Of a stretch of DNA of 64,000 nt, positions 1 through 10,757 are shown in pieces (within the stretch, counting starts at the first letter, position 1; the number at the start of each line of letters is the position of its first letter). The notes beneath the pieces were generated by a model. It did no database searches. It was not told the DNA's origin and was given only the letters and a program-made list of their open reading frames with translations. The stretch comes from Punica granatum. Lineage: Eukaryota > Streptophyta > Magnoliopsida > Myrtales > Lythraceae. The stretch is from positions 35,992,811-36,056,810 of the forward strand of contig NC_045128.1 in the NCBI RefSeq assembly GCF_007655135.1. Reading direction: 5' to 3'. Both the position numbers and the translations under genes were made by a program.

Positions 1-1805
1 AAAATCCACTTACACTAGACTATCAATCTAGTGAAGAGAAGAGTGAAGCAATCCTAATTAATTTAATTTACCTGTTGCTGAGCAGAGGGGTTGAGGCTTT
101 TCTCTGAGTGCAGATTGATATGCCTCTCGATTACCTGTTCAGTACTAAGATAATAAAAATGGAAGAGTGCCTCAGCCCTCGAGTCGAGTCATTTATCGAT
201 ATCAGAGCTAACAAGAAAAGAAACATTTGTATCATATTTTCAAATATTTTTTAGGTTACTTTCCACGGGCCGAAACCTCTCGAGAAATCGATCAATAAAA
301 GAAATTTTGACAATATATACTCTGGCTTCACAATCACACATAAATATGAATACAAATGAATGGCAGAAGTATAAAATATGAAATTTTAGAAAGATAGATA
401 TATTTATACGCCTGTTATATATGAATATATTATCCACTACAACCATATAATGAAAACTTTGTGCATGATAAGACTTTTCATAATAGTTAATAAGGGATGT
501 ATATACATGATATACTACATCTAAGGTATATATTTCTGAGATTTTCCCCGTTACATATAAATAATTTGAACATAATCTGAAAAATGCATGATATATGCAC
601 ATATTGGGAGCGTACAACCTGTTTACTTTTAGAGAACTAATTTTCACTTTTCTTCTCCTTTTCTAAATTTATTTCTCCATTGAAAAATATAAAAATATAT
701 TTATTAATGTTAAAGTAAGAAAATCGTAATTCATAGTAAATCAATCACTAATTTAGTATTGGGGCTCAAATATTGTGAAAATAAATGATGATTGATAAAG
801 AAGAAAGGGAAGTCATATATTAAAAGTTAGAAATGAGGAGAATTGCCTAATGAAAAATTAGAGAACTAAAAAAAGAGTTTTCTAATATCCACAAATTTGA
901 ATAGTGGAGAAGAAAATTTTCTTAGAAAAATCATTTCAATTCTATGTAAGTAGATGTATTTTTTTGTAGTCATCTACTTTTTAGAAGATCTTCTCGGAAA
1001 ATTGAAAATTCTATGAAAATATTGTATCGGCTGCTTGATTATCTATGAAAATCCAGATGAACAACTCATTATGTGCATGTCGATGACACATCTCATCATT
1101 TGTGATCATTGATTAAGAATAGCACAAGCTTCTAAATATTACATTACAAAGTACATTAGCAGGAACTAGAGAAGATATGCAAGAGAATTTTTGAGAAATT
1201 AAAATCAGCAGTTTTTAAGGGGATATCTGTTTACAAACACTGATATACCCACACAATGTTGAGTGTGTGTGTGTAAGTGTAAACATTGAGGATCTAACTT
1301 CACCAAAACCCAAAGATTCTTCAGTACATATGGGAGGCAGTCTTGATCATTGATTTGTTCATTCAGTACTTTGATACATAGCTTTAACAAAATATGTATA
1401 TATATGTATTAACAATTTTTTTTTCCCCTCGATCGGTACTCTCTGTCTCATACTTATCGGAATACGATCCGTGAATTCGTATATACAAAATACTATGAGT
1501 ACCTTCCTCAAAAAGAAAAAAAAAACTTTAGCAAAAGATTGCCCAATTACACTATATAATACAATTTTAAGTAGCTGGCTAGGGGAGAGAATTAGTGATA
1601 TAGAAAAAAATTAATTTAAATACCTAGAGCTGGAGAACTCGAAGAGCTTGCCGGTGGAAGAGAAGATGATGAGGGCGATCTCGGCATCGCAGAGGGTAGA
1701 GAGTTGATGAGCTTTCTTGATGAGCCCTCTTCTCCTCTTAGTGAAGGTCACTTGCCTCGCGCTCAGGTTGTCTATCTTCTTTATCTCTGTTCTCTTCCTT
1801 GTCAT
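1..1805 (-). CDS. SVP/AGL24-like MADS-box transcription factor, copy A (5' part only; gene runs off the left edge)
   Basis: Two exons are visible: exon 1 at 1624-1805 (182 nt, ATG at 1805-1803) and exon 2 at 72-144 (73 nt). Exon 1 encodes the 60-residue MADS DNA-binding and dimerisation domain: [12 protein letters not shown], then [29 protein letters not shown] and GKLFEFSSS. The IKKID start and [16 protein letters not shown] end place it near SVP, AGL24 and JOINTLESS, repressors or activators of flowering. Exon 2 encodes the intervening region ([10 protein letters not shown]...NPSAQQQ). Donor and acceptor sites are GT-AG and both exons are open. The I, K and C exons 3-7 would lie left of the window, so whether this copy is functional cannot be decided here. 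It is the tandem duplicate of the gene at 12,423-15,770, with almost identical exons. The family is certain; the SVP/AGL24 subgroup is likely. Confidence 0.85.
616..1081. other. Copy A-specific intron segment
   Basis: This stretch in intron 1 of MADS copy A interrupts sequence that is continuous in copy B, where 'gcacatattgg' is followed directly by 'atgacacatctc' near 14,786-14,800. I see no coding potential or clear terminal repeats in it. It is either an insertion in A or a deletion in B. Confidence 0.5.
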
Positions 1806-2840
1806 CCTTCCCTTCTTTCTCAACCTATAACATAACATCATAAAACAAAATATTAGAACACTCAGCTATATTTGCTCTTTGGCCGCGAAGTAATCAAAGG
1901 TAATAAAATAAATGGGGGGAAAGATACAATTACCATGGATTGGCACATATAAAATCCGAGATCCACACAAATAACCATATCCCATCAGAGAAAAATATAA
2001 AAAAAATTTCGAAATGGTACTTAGGTATTGGTAAAGAAAAACTCAGCTTTCGGATCCATGTAATTTCTGCATGATGGTGATGAATGGCTGTTAGTTTAAT
2101 TAAGCTCCGTTAAAAACTGTAGATCTATAAACATTTACACACACAGAAAGCTAAAATAATCAAAAGAAAGGAATTCTATAAATATGAAAGGAGAACAATG
2201 GAAGAAGCACACAGGATTCAGATTGCAGGAAAGAAACGACAAGATCCGATGTATCCAGAGAAAATTACGAAACAAACCTAAGAACCCTAGCTAGCTAACT
2301 TGACATATATGCTCGCAGACAAGAAGAAGAAGAAGAACTTTATGAGGGGAACAGCAGGCAATGGAGTCAATGGATCATGGGCCAAGCTTAGCTGATCAAG
2401 AAGAGGAGGAGGAAGAAGAATAAGAAGAGGATAAAGCGAAGTGAGATACCAAAGAAGAGGAGTCAATCACAGCTTTCATGACTCAGAGCAAGTTGCAGGG
2501 GGTGGGAAAGTGGAAGGGGGAGGACATATACATTGTGATTCAGCAAAAAAAAGGGACATATACATTGTGGCCACACTTCAGTTCATATCAAATTAATTAT
2601 AAATTTATTTAAATTATTACCTTGTTATAAATTTCTTTCTGTTCCTTAGCTTGTTTTGTAGGGAACAACCTTTGCTCTTGTTAAAAGAAAAGAAATAAAT
2701 AGGGAGAGAGACAGGTAAAGATAGAGAGAGACAGCGAGACTAAGAGATAGATAGATAGATAGAAAGAGCGGATTCCTTTTATGGCCCAACAGGAAACCCT
2801 CTCTCTTGTTATAGCAAGTCGAGAGTAAAACCCTCTTTTT
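1806..2840 (-). promoter_or_regulatory. 5' flank of MADS copy A (leader/promoter side)
   Basis: This is the stretch immediately upstream of the MADS start codon on the minus strand. It is almost identical to 15,771-17,045 upstream of copy B and includes a purine-rich tract (gaagaggaggaggaagaag) near 2,400. Copy B carries an extra block of about 175 bp at about 16,105-16,280 and an extra 46 bp at about 16,811-16,857. I cannot place a TATA box or a 5'-UTR intron securely. Confidence 0.45.
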
Positions 2841-2849
2841 CGTCCCTGA

Positions 2850-4265
2850 CTTATATAAGTTATATTAATCGAGTCCCTGAAAAATTGTTACAACAATTTG
2901 GTTTTAGGTCAAATTAATTTTGTCTATAATCACATCAATTTAATTATTGGTAATATCAATTTAATTCTTAGTCACATCAATTTCATCCATGACTTATGTA
3001 AGTTGTATTAATCGCGTCCTTGATAAAAATATTACATCAATTCGATTCCAAGTTATATCAATTTCATCTCTAGTCACATCAATTTCGTCCATGCTCACAT
3101 CGATTTAGTCTTTGGTTATCTCAATTTAGTCCTTGAGCACATCAATTTTGTCATTGATCATATTAATTTGATCGTTGATCTCATCAATTTAGTCTCTCCG
3201 CTTGGTCACATCAATTCAGTTCTTACTTGGTCACATCATTTTTTGTTGTTGTCAATATTAATTATTTACATAAAAAATGTCACTATGGCCTCTCCCTCCT
3301 TTTACTATTCTTGTTTCCGAGCCAACTTTGGAGCATTTATTCTCATTGCTCGGACCTCTGATTCTTGTGTTCTTGGTGGCTATAGAAAGCTTATACATAG
3401 TACTACTACTTAGGATCAAGTTTCGAGGAAAAAAGCAAAGAAATAAGTTAGAAAACTGTTATTGAAATTTGGTTTTCACTCACAATGCAAAAAATTCAAG
3501 GAGTAATATCTCTTAAACAGTAAAACGAAATTATTAGCCGACAAGTGGTGTAACTTCCTTATGATATGAGAAATTTTTCTATATAATTTTTTTGGTCAAT
3601 ATTGACTCTATAAGAATTTGTTCCTGTGTTTTATAAAGAGAAAACTTTATAGATCATTAATGGCAAATTTTTATAGAGTCAATATTGGTCCAAGAATTTA
3701 TATAGACAGATTCCTCAAATCGTAAGGAAGCTACAACACTTAACGGCTTGTAATTTCATTGCGTGATTGAAGAAATATGGCTTTATTAAATTTCTACCTT
3801 GTGAAAATCGAATTTCAATTGCTTTTTTCTAACTTCTTCCTTTGTTTTTTGGCTCGAAATCTGATCTTAAATAGTAGTGCTATGTACAAGTTTTTTATAG
3901 CCACTATGACAAGAATTAGATGTCTGAGCAATGAGAATGATTACTCCGTAATTGGCTCGGAGACAATAGTAGTAAAAATGAGGGAGAGGCTAGATGGACC
4001 TTTTTTTATGTAAAGAATTGACGTTGACAATGAGCAAAATGATGTGACCAAGTAAGGACTGAATTAATATGACCAAGCAGATGGACTAAATTGATATGAC
4101 AATGGACCTAATTGATATGATTAAGGACGAAATTAATGTGCCCAAGAACTAAATTGATATGATCAAGGACAAAATTGATGTGACTTAGAACTGAATTTAT
4201 GTAATATTTTTTTGAGGGACCCAATTAATACAACTTGCATGAGTTAATGACAAAATTGACAGTCT
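2850..4265. mobile_element. Long foldback (inverted-repeat) element, intact in unit A
   Basis: The two halves are imperfect reverse complements around a centre near 3,620. The left arm runs through repeated motifs of the form 'tcacatcaatttagtc' (2,890-3,240), 'ggcctctccctcctttta' (about 3,285) and 'gagccaactttgg' (about 3,320). The right arm returns 'ccaattacgg/ggctcggag' (about 3,950), 'atgagggagaggctagatgg' (about 3,978) and 'gactaaattgatatgac' (4,080-4,200). Arms are roughly 650-700 bp. No transposase is encoded. In unit B only the left arm survives (about 17,045-17,477). The class is uncertain: a Mutator-like foldback or an unclassified foldback MITE. Confidence 0.7.
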
Positions 4266-4269
4266 ACTC

Positions 4270-5900
4270 AGCAAGTTGGTGCAACTAGTAGCTAGGAAAT
4301 GTATAGATTTTTCTTTTCTTTCTTGTTTCTCGTTTATTGTGACTCCAAGCATATATCCTAGCTCTATCTAGCAATAAAATAACCATAGATGATTAACACT
4401 CTTAATAGGATCGGCATATCCATAGGCCAGTTGCCTGGAAGAATTCTTTGCAATCACCGCTGTAATTTGCAAGCACTCAGAGTGTCAAATCTCTTAAAAG
4501 CCCATTTAATTGACGACCACAAGTTCCAGAATTGTGTTTGGCTAGTATGAGTGCCATAGTGTGAGCCACAAGTACTTCAATGCCATCTAAAATTTTCACT
4601 TAGTCTATACGCGATTAGACTCATCTCCAACTCAAAATTCGAACTAATAGGTTGTAATACCCGATTTGATATAAACATATTAAATTTTCCTTAACTCTTC
4701 TATGTAGGATTTAAAATCTCAATAGAGATGAATTGAAAACCTGTACAGTTAAGACAATGCGTACTCAGTAGAGTATCCTCGACTATCTCGTCAATATAGT
4801 CATCGTAATTATTATCTCAAATTAAAAGTTTGCAAGTCTCGAATGAAAATGTATTTGGAAGTGAAGCCCACAACCTACTAATCGATGATAGATTTTCTTT
4901 TTATTTTTTATTTTTATTTTTTTGAAAGATTTACAAAGCTGAGAAATTAAAAGATGCTCGGTAAAGTATTGTATTCATCATCCCGATCTGAAATAAAGAG
5001 ATACAAAAGTTAAGTAAATATGAATTTTATTTCTCATTTTCTATCTCGTACTAAATATATGAGCGAGCACGGGAGAGTCCATATGCTTTTTTCCGATAAA
5101 ATAAGGATTTGTACTTCCCGTCACAATATCAATATCGGGTTTTTCCGTAAATAGGGGAGCCATGCTGACATTTAATGGGATCACAAGATGTAATGGCGAC
5201 ACAGACGTCACCCTCATCGTACCCGCCTTGTCCTGTTCCCCAGCCCTCCTCCCTTATCTCATTTTCTACTCCATTAACTATTCCCACGTGATTCACATTC
5301 TCACTCTCATGAAAAAACAAAACCAACAAATAAATAAATTTGAAGATAAGTATAGAAAAGTAATGATTATATTGTTTAACTTAGGGAAAAACAAAGTAAA
5401 GTCAAGCTACATTAAATATCATTTTGCAAACAAACATAGCAAAAATCTCTTAACAATGGTGATCATTCTTGTATAGGTTTCTAGAAAATCACAATAATTG
5501 TGGTTATTTTAACTATTATGGAGTGCCTATTGATTTTGCCCAGCAGCTGTTCAATGTATTGTAAATTTATATCTAAAATTGACTAATATCTATGTGGTTA
5601 ATTATAACCGTCTAATCTAAAATGTTATATGATTTATGTATTTCGTATCCAATACTCCCCTTATATATTTGCCTTGATTAGTTCTGAATGCCCATTAGCG
5701 CATAATTTATTAAATGCGTGCGATATATTATCCAACCTACACTTTGATACCGGACAAAAACTTGAGAAATGAGATTAATGGAAACACTCATACTCACATA
5801 CATGATTAGTGCGAAGGGTGCTTTTATTTATATAGACTACAATTACATACACAACATAAAAGAATAACCTCTGCTTAATCGACAAGATCTTAAAAATATT
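4270..5900. other. Non-coding spacer of unit A, no gene seen
   Basis: AT-rich spacer between the foldback element and the SINE. From about 4,953 it aligns with unit B from about 17,478 (shared 'gatgctcggtaaagtattg'). The 4,265-4,950 part has no counterpart in B because of the deletion there. Open frames are short and not conserved in frame between the copies. Confidence 0.6.
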
Positions 5901-5904
5901 GAAG

Positions 5905-6092
5905 ATATATTGTAGTTTTTTTTTCGGTTACAATAGAAGACTCATGGCCTCGTACAAGGAAATGGAAAGGAAATCTAAATAAAGGGGCACGGGTAGTCCC
6001 ACTGATGAGAATCGAACCTGGAACCTCTAGATTACCAAGTGAGAGTATTAGTCACTGCATTACACCTCATTTCTCATATATTGTAGTTTTTT
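5905..6092 (-). mobile_element. tRNA-derived SINE with poly-A tail and ~15-bp target duplication (unit A only)
   Basis: Read on minus, this has a tRNA-like head with a clear RNA polymerase III B box (GGTTCGATTCTC, about 6,005-6,016), a short body and an A-rich tail (the poly-T at 5,916-5,924 on plus). It is bounded by direct copies of ATATATTGTAGTTTT at 5,905-5,919 and 6,076-6,090. The paralogous site in unit B (near 19,683-19,700) has the target only once with no insert, so the element landed after the duplication or was absent from B. SINEs do not encode proteins and depend on LINE machinery. Confidence 0.75.
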
Positions 6093-6161
6093 AAAGTATA
6101 TCAAATTATATATATTATAATTTCCTTGTTTTTCTCGTTAAGTTGATGATTCACTCTTAAG

Positions 6162-6604
6162 CAGTGTTATTAAAATCGGACCGGATAGCGAACCGGGTAA
6201 GGCATGGGTTCATGGGTTCACGGGTTCAACCGAGGGTTCGATGGGTCGGACCACGTGTTTAATTAATTGTATAATAAATGTTTATATTATTGCTTTAGAT
6301 AAAATAAATTGATAATAAATACATAACATTTGTATAGTTATGCAGAAAAGGACCTGTGGCTTAGCTGGTTAGTGAGATGGTCATAAGTTGGGTGTGAAGT
6401 GGAGGGGTAGGGGTTCAAATCCCACCAGGGCCACCACATTCATTTATTTTGATTTAAATATAGTAAACCGTTGAACCCACAGAACCGGCCAGTTTGAATT
6501 CAAATGTGCATTTTCGGTCTGAAGGTGGAACTGGACCTGTTATAGTGCCGATTTTCGATCCGACCGGTCGAACCAGTCGGTCCGGCCCGGTTCTAATAAC
6601 TATG
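6162..6604. mobile_element. hAT-like MITE, 443 bp, with 8-bp target-site duplication (unit A only)
   Basis: The ends are imperfect inverted repeats: left CAGTGTTATTAAAATCGGAC and right, reversed, CATAGTTATTAGAACCGGGC, both followed by GC-rich CCGG-type sequence. It is flanked by an exact 8-bp duplication CTCTTAAG at 6,154-6,161 and 6,605-6,612, the size expected of hAT transposition. Unit B has a single CTCTTAAG at 19,754-19,761 and no element, which gives a natural empty site. It encodes no transposase and carries a tRNA-like segment inside. Confidence 0.85.
6350..6433 (+). other. tRNA-like segment (Pol III boxes) inside the MITE
   Basis: GGACCTG at 6,350 can pair at 6 of 7 positions with CAGGGCC near 6,426-6,432, as in an acceptor stem. 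Between them lie an A-box-like TAGCTGGTTAGTGAG and a perfect B box GGTTCAAATCC (about 6,412-6,422). The 84-nt length suggests a class II (long variable arm) ancestor, but the T stem is only partly paired and I cannot assign an anticodon. It is more likely a SINE head or tRNA relic than a working tRNA. Confidence 0.5.
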
Positions 6605-6819
6605 CTCTTAAGTCTAGAAATTGGTAAAGTGCTCAAGAAAAATTGCACTCTCCAGTGGAAGCCAATATAAAGTATAATATATTTATGTGGGTAAATATAT
6701 GTATAGATATATACACACACATACATTTCCTTTTTTGTTGTTGTTAAAGGACATCAGGACCCTCTACTTCTGAGGATAAGAAACCCTATCAGATTCCAGA
6801 GGGACCCCCTCTCTAAGAC

Positions 6820-7800
6820 CAAGTCAAGGGGAAGACATATACCATCAAGGCCTGGCAACCTGATGCTGAGGCTTGGGACAGTTGTGTTGGGCGTCTCGAG
6901 TTCGAATCTCCTCCCATGCAACTACAGTTCAACCAAGGTAACATTGAGAATATTAATCTCACATTAAAAAGATGAATCAAAATTCATTGATTTATATGAT
7001 ACTTCGATACCAATACTTATCAGTTTGAACTTTTATGTGGAAATTAGCCCAAATCCGTATAAGCGAGTTATACTTTCGCACGCACATGTGTGGGTTTAAC
7101 ATCTCTTTGTGATGGAAACCAATGCCCGGCTCGTGGTTAGTTGTTGAGTGTAGGTGCTTAAGGGCACATGGCAACATAAGGGCGGGTGTTAAGAGTTAAG
7201 AATGAGTTAAGTCTCACATCAGAAATATAAGAGGATGGGTGTTGAGAGTTAATAATGAGTTAAGTCTCAAAAATAGAGGAATTCTACAAGTTCATAAGAA
7301 ATTGAATACCAAAACCAATCAACTCGAGTTTTTTGGTTGGAGATAAATCCCATTGCATATAGACCTAGTGAGTATTTTACATGGTATCAGAGTTTAGACT
7401 ACGCATATGCGTGCTAACGCACATATGCACACCCACACCACGTCAAGTCCAATATGTCCAAGTGCAGCCAAGAGTACGCCTCGTCTAAGTCCTCCATTGC
7501 CCGAGCACGAAAGAAGAAGCCCCGGTTCAATGTCATTTATTGAGGGCGGGTGTTTAAGGGCATGTGATAACGTGCAAGTAAAAATAGACCACAAATTGCA
7601 CGTGAAGATAGGTGTTAAGGATATTAATTCCACATTGAAAAGATGAATAAAAATATATTGGTTTATATAAGACTTGCGTACCAACACTTATCAGCTTGAC
7701 TTTATAAGTGGAAATGGGCTCAAGCCCGTATAACCTCATTAGATTTTCAATATGTATGAGTTCTATACGTAGCTAGAAATATCTATAGGAGGGTGTACAC
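6820..7800. mobile_element. Degraded LTR/TRIM-like retroelement pieces, unit A
   Basis: Repeated blocks of the type 'gttgagagttaagaatgagttaagtctca' (7,180-7,270) and 'aggtgtttaagggcatgtg' are interspersed with 'acatggtatcagag' at 7,380. TGGTATCAGAG matches the initiator-Met tRNA primer-binding site used by many Copia and TRIM elements. No gag or pol frame is present. The same block, further decayed, is in unit B at 19,980-21,030, so it predates the duplication. The start also has a tRNA-like 'gagttcgaatctcctccc' (about 6,899). Confidence 0.5.
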
Positions 7801-8211
7801 GAATCGAGGAGTTCATATAAGCTATCCCATGATGTCCACTAAGTGTCTCAGTGGCCGCGTCCTGTGAGGGTAGCTATGTGGATAAAAATTTCGAGGCCCA
7901 AGAAGAGTGTGATTGCCCATTATAATAAACTCCCTATTTTTTTCAAAAAAAAAAGTGGAAGACATAATCGAATTATTATAATAAAAAAATATAAAAGATG
8001 AAAGGATAAATGAAAGAAAGAGACTATTCATAGGCACAGTACAGGGCCCCGGGCCCAACCAGCTTGCATCCCACGAATGGGCCAGCTTTAACATTAAATT
8101 GAGGCATGGGACCCATACAGCGTAGCCCATTGTACAGCCCACGTGTACTTTTATGTGGTGTTTACGAGAACTTATGTTAAAATTCAAGAGAGAGAGAGAA
8201 GGAATTTGAGT

Positions 8212-8216
<5 letters not shown>

Positions 8217-8242
<26 letters not shown>
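8217..8242. repeat. (TA)n microsatellite, 3' of DHODH pseudogene
   Basis: A pure TA tract a short distance downstream of the last DHODH exon. It occupies the same place as the longer (AT)n at about 22,258-22,289 in unit B. Confidence 0.9.
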
Positions 8243-8246
<4 letters not shown>

Positions 8247-8290
8247 ATGGGTGAAGATCATGAGGCCGAGTGAAGGGAAACCGGCAAACA

Positions 8291-10442
8291 CTATCTGCAA
8301 TCTATCCCCATTGCTTCTATTATGTTCTTAAAACCGTCCCTTTTTAGCACTCGAATAGTTTTGCCTGGGATAAAATTCAATACGACCATGTTATAACCTT
8401 AAACAAACATTAGTCAGAAGAGAGTGATATTTTCTTTCAAAGGATCCGTAGCTGTTATGGGATAAATATATCTTGGTGTAAGACAAATAATCAAACAAGA
8501 ACATTCAATTAGAACTTTTAAGAGGTGGGCTCCCAATGTTTCTGGTGGTATCATGAGAGAAAACTTTAAGGTCCTGGGAGGGACTATTTGAGGGGGCCAA
8601 ACGGTCTGATCCATGACAGTAGGGGCAGTCCCCACCAAAAGGGACAACTTATAATAACTCAATTATCGCATCACTTACATGATAAGAAAATTTTGATTTA
8701 TCATTAAACTCCAATATTTCGTAACTACCTTCAACTAAATGTCTTGGATGAACACTCTGTGCTTTAAAGGGGTTCATTCATTATTCCCAAGCACAAGCAA
8801 AGTGCAAACCTTCAACCGTATTATGGCCTTATGATTCAGTATTCTAAATTTAAATTTATTCAACAGAAGATGTACCTTTATCTTTGGAATGAGAGCATGA
8901 CCCCCATAAGCAAATCTTGTGTAAAGCTGAACCAGAGTCGCACCCGCTCTTTTTTTTTTTTGTATGCATCTTCACCACTGATTTGGAGAGTGTAACGAAT
9001 TTATAGCAATAAAATATACAAATGGTCTGAGTGCTAACGAGATAATTGCTGAATAAATGGAAACAATACCACCTTTACCTGCATATACCACCACCTTTAC
9101 CAGTCCATCAAGGCGGAGAGCAAGGACAACCTACAGCAATTGGTAAGGAACAATAAGATTCCAACAAGCAGCTCCCGAGAAAGAGAAAAAGTGTTATAGA
9201 AGGAGAGATAAATTATACACACCGCAGCAATATCCTCAAGGTCTTCTTTGGACAAGTCTGGAGCAATCTTGACAAGCAATGGAGGTGAACCGTCCTCAGC
9301 CCATTGCATTTCATCACGGGCAGCTTGAACCTTGATTCACCCAAAGAAAAGAAAAAATGGAAGAAAATGTTAGCTCTTGCTGTGCTAAAGTAAGTTCGGC
9401 AAAGCCAAAGCCCATCCCTAATAAACCTTCGACAGCCTCAGCATTTTTATCAAATCCAGCAGCGAGACCCACAGGATTTGAGAACTTCCTTCCCCAAACC
9501 TCCAGTCCCAAATTTGATGGATCAGGCCGTTTATCCCTTGGGAGGGACCCAGCCCCATGCAGCAGCTGATACCGCAAGTGTATGAGCGAATTCAGCATCC
9601 AGGAGAGCAAACAATGGATTAAATAACAAAGAATAGCAAGGAACTGGAAAACTTAAATGAAAAGTTCTCGGAAAAGAAGAACATGATTAAATAAGCTAAA
9701 GAGAATTGAAATTGAAATGGTCCCAGAAAGTTGCCTCGTCTACAGTACTCGCATAAGCTCTGCCCGCTATTACCAATCTTATGGTGGCTCCAGTCAGCAG
9801 TCTCCCCTTTGAATCACAATTATCAAAAGAAAGCAAGATAAAAACAAGAACAAATGAAATAAACTCCATGCTGCAATAAATTATAACCCCTGTGCTGTTC
9901 TTGAGACCCATTTGATGCACACTACGTTTCCTCTTCTTGTATGAATAAAAGGATCAGCATCCCTTCGCGGCCTTTCCAATAAGATGACCATATTTACCAG
10001 TAAAATGGATTCTCAACACTCCTGTCTTTGAGTTTCATCCATCGAAAACCAGATTTATTCCATACACCAACTCAAGCTTTAGCTTCAGCGTGGTGAAATT
10101 CGACTATTCAATAAAATCAGACGCATTTAGTAGCAAGTGAAAACGTCAGTGTGAAGTATTACTGCTGCCTAATGTTTCCACCAAAAATTTACACAGATTA
10201 GGAAAAAAAATTCAAACTTTATCGATAAGTAAGTATCCAAATTCAATTATATAAGAGAGAGACGTCTGAAAATTGATACTTACTCGTTTGGAGAAATGAT
10301 GGATTCTGGGGTAAGACTCTGAAGCAGCAGCAGATGAAGAAGCAGAGGAAGAAGAAGAGCAGTAACGTCTGGCGCCCCCTCCAATGGAGCTCGAAGAAAC
10401 CCTTTTGGCCAAATAATCTCTGAATAGTTTCCTCGCAGCCAT
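8291..10442 (-). pseudogene. Dihydroorotate dehydrogenase pseudogene (unit A copy)
   Basis: This is the paralogue of the intact gene at 22,358-25,963. The first exon (from ATG at 10,442) is open: [10 protein letters not shown], then the serine-rich presequence. The rest is broken in several independent ways. A deletion near 9,612-9,625 removes the start and acceptor of exon 3. A 4-bp GGGA duplication at about 9,541 shifts exon 3. About 860 bp holding exons 4 and 5 is missing: exon 3 sequence ([10 protein letters not shown]...GMGFGF) is fused to intron sequence at about 9,400. About 540 bp with exons 8 and 9 is missing near 9,095. A 1-bp deletion in the last exon (about 8,335) gives a stop after FEC. 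Glycines of the membrane helix in exon 2 have become arginine. It lacks the catalytic serine loop and cannot make an enzyme. Confidence 0.92.
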
Positions 10443-10670
10443 AGCTCAGTAACAATGCAGTAACAATGCTGGAATATTTTTCCGCGTTTTGAGCTTTGCC
10501 TAGAAAGAGAATGGTCATATGATTTCGAGCTGAATAATGGTTTGGCAACGTCCATTAAATTGGAACCCCTCAGTCGACAATTGACACGGGCATGGTATGT
10601 AATACTCCTGATATAACGAAAATGGAAGTGGTAATTGAAAATGTGGATTGGATTGGAATTGGATACAGAC

Positions 10671-10757
10671 CTTGAGACCATCAAAGGGGGGAAGCCCACT
10701 GAGGATGCATTCCTCGAGACCTGGCCCCAGCACTATCACGTCGTACTCTTCATCCAT
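10671..10757 (-). pseudogene. Isolated first coding exon of a Rab GDP-dissociation inhibitor
   Basis: ATG at 10,757 opens 29 codons reading [21 protein letters not shown] and then FDGLK, ending at a GT donor (gtctgt). Plant Rab GDI proteins, which recycle GDP-bound Rab GTPases, begin [21 protein letters not shown], and their first exon also ends after DGLK. Here the dinucleotide-fold threonine is proline and LLSV is replaced by LPPF. No second GDI exon (VLHMDRN...) follows in the 230 bp before the DHODH-A start codon. It therefore looks like a GDI promoter plus exon 1 stranded at the duplication breakpoint, upstream of and in the same direction as the DHODH pseudogene. Confidence 0.85.

Noticed and set aside
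240..647. Minus-strand 135-residue frame within intron 1-2 of MADS copy A (also 14,329-14,802 in copy B)
   Set aside because: AT-rich intron sequence with no domain. The two copies differ by frameshifting indels and amino-acid composition is like random AT-rich translation.
5162..5476. Plus-strand 104-residue frame in unit A, with a partly matching frame at 17,636-17,884 in unit B
   Set aside because: Only the first 45 or so residues correspond, with frameshifts, and the C-terminal parts differ completely. It matches no known protein; residual similarity reflects the DNA duplication.
6350..6433. A functional tRNA gene
   Set aside because: T-stem pairing is incomplete, no convincing anticodon stem, and it lies inside a transposon; kept only as a tRNA-like module.
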